NCBI GenBank assembly: GCA_011046145.1 | Contig: DSBA01000019.1 | Location: forward strand, 1-5,317 | Direction of reading: 5' to 3' | DNA length: 5,317 bases | Source: Candidatus Uhrbacteria bacterium | Lineage (GTDB): Bacteria > Patescibacteriota > Patescibacteriia > CAIXNZ01 | Shown here: piece by piece, positions 5,276 through 5,317 of the stretch | How positions within the stretch are numbered: position 1 is the stretch's first letter | Layout: every line of letters begins with the position of its first letter | Notes under the pieces: generated by a model | What the model was told of the DNA's origin: nothing | Seen by the model: only the letters and a program-made list of their open reading frames with translations | Databases searched by the model: none | Made by a program: the position numbers and the translations under genes

Positions 5276-5317
5276 TTTTTTAAAGAATGTTTTTAAAAGC
5301 GCGGCGCGATCCATAGG

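Noticed and set aside
1..5317. Alternative genetic code (UGA read as Gly, as in Gracilibacteria/Absconditabacteria)
   Set aside because: All genes have full, family-length frames under the standard code and all end in TAA, so there is no sign of UGA recoding in this window.

Overview
The window is AT-rich, with short intergenic gaps and five protein-coding genes in two convergent transcription units. All five genes end in TAA, and the standard code reads through all of them. The base composition, compact layout, a stand-alone PilB-type ATPase and a YciC/GPDPase-like membrane protein with an 'ILWIFGLF' signature all suggest an uncultivated candidate-phylum bacterium, most likely Patescibacteria/CPR (Parcubacteria- or Falkowbacteria-like). 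That placement is inferred from style; the window holds no phylogenetic marker gene.

Left unit, + strand (about 39-1049). A promoter with a perfect TTGACA box and an extended -10, preceded by a spaced inverted repeat, drives two genes. The first is a 119-residue protein with a DksA/TraR-type C4 zinc finger. The second is a 164-residue unrecognised helical protein. They overlap by 14 nt, and the ribosome binding site of the second, a near-perfect match to the 16S anti-SD, lies inside the last codons of the first. The pair is therefore probably translationally coupled.

Convergence point (about 1026-1072). A perfect 10-bp stem with A and T tracts on its two sides can terminate transcription from both directions.

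Right unit, - strand (5275 down to 1026). A strong TTGAAC-N17-TATAAT promoter and a short leader containing a perfect 16-bp palindrome precede three closely packed genes. In order of transcription these are: a polytopic membrane protein with a long lysine-rich tail; a GspE/PilB-family secretion or pilus ATPase; and an unrecognised 314-residue protein whose C-terminal domain loosely recalls ADP-ribosyltransferase-like folds. The gaps are 14 nt, then an 8-nt overlap, so this looks like one operon. No other type IV pilus gene (pilC, pilT, pilM, pilin) is present in the window.

The most unusual element is the tail of the membrane protein. It contains seven consecutive 11-residue (hendecad) repeats forming a basic amphipathic helix, followed by a histone-H1-like segment. 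Other points of interest are a Cys-to-His change in the ATPase zinc site, the reduced DksA-like protein that keeps a possible acidic tip, and the ART-like C-terminal domain. No RNA genes, CRISPR arrays, insertion sequences or attachment sites were seen.
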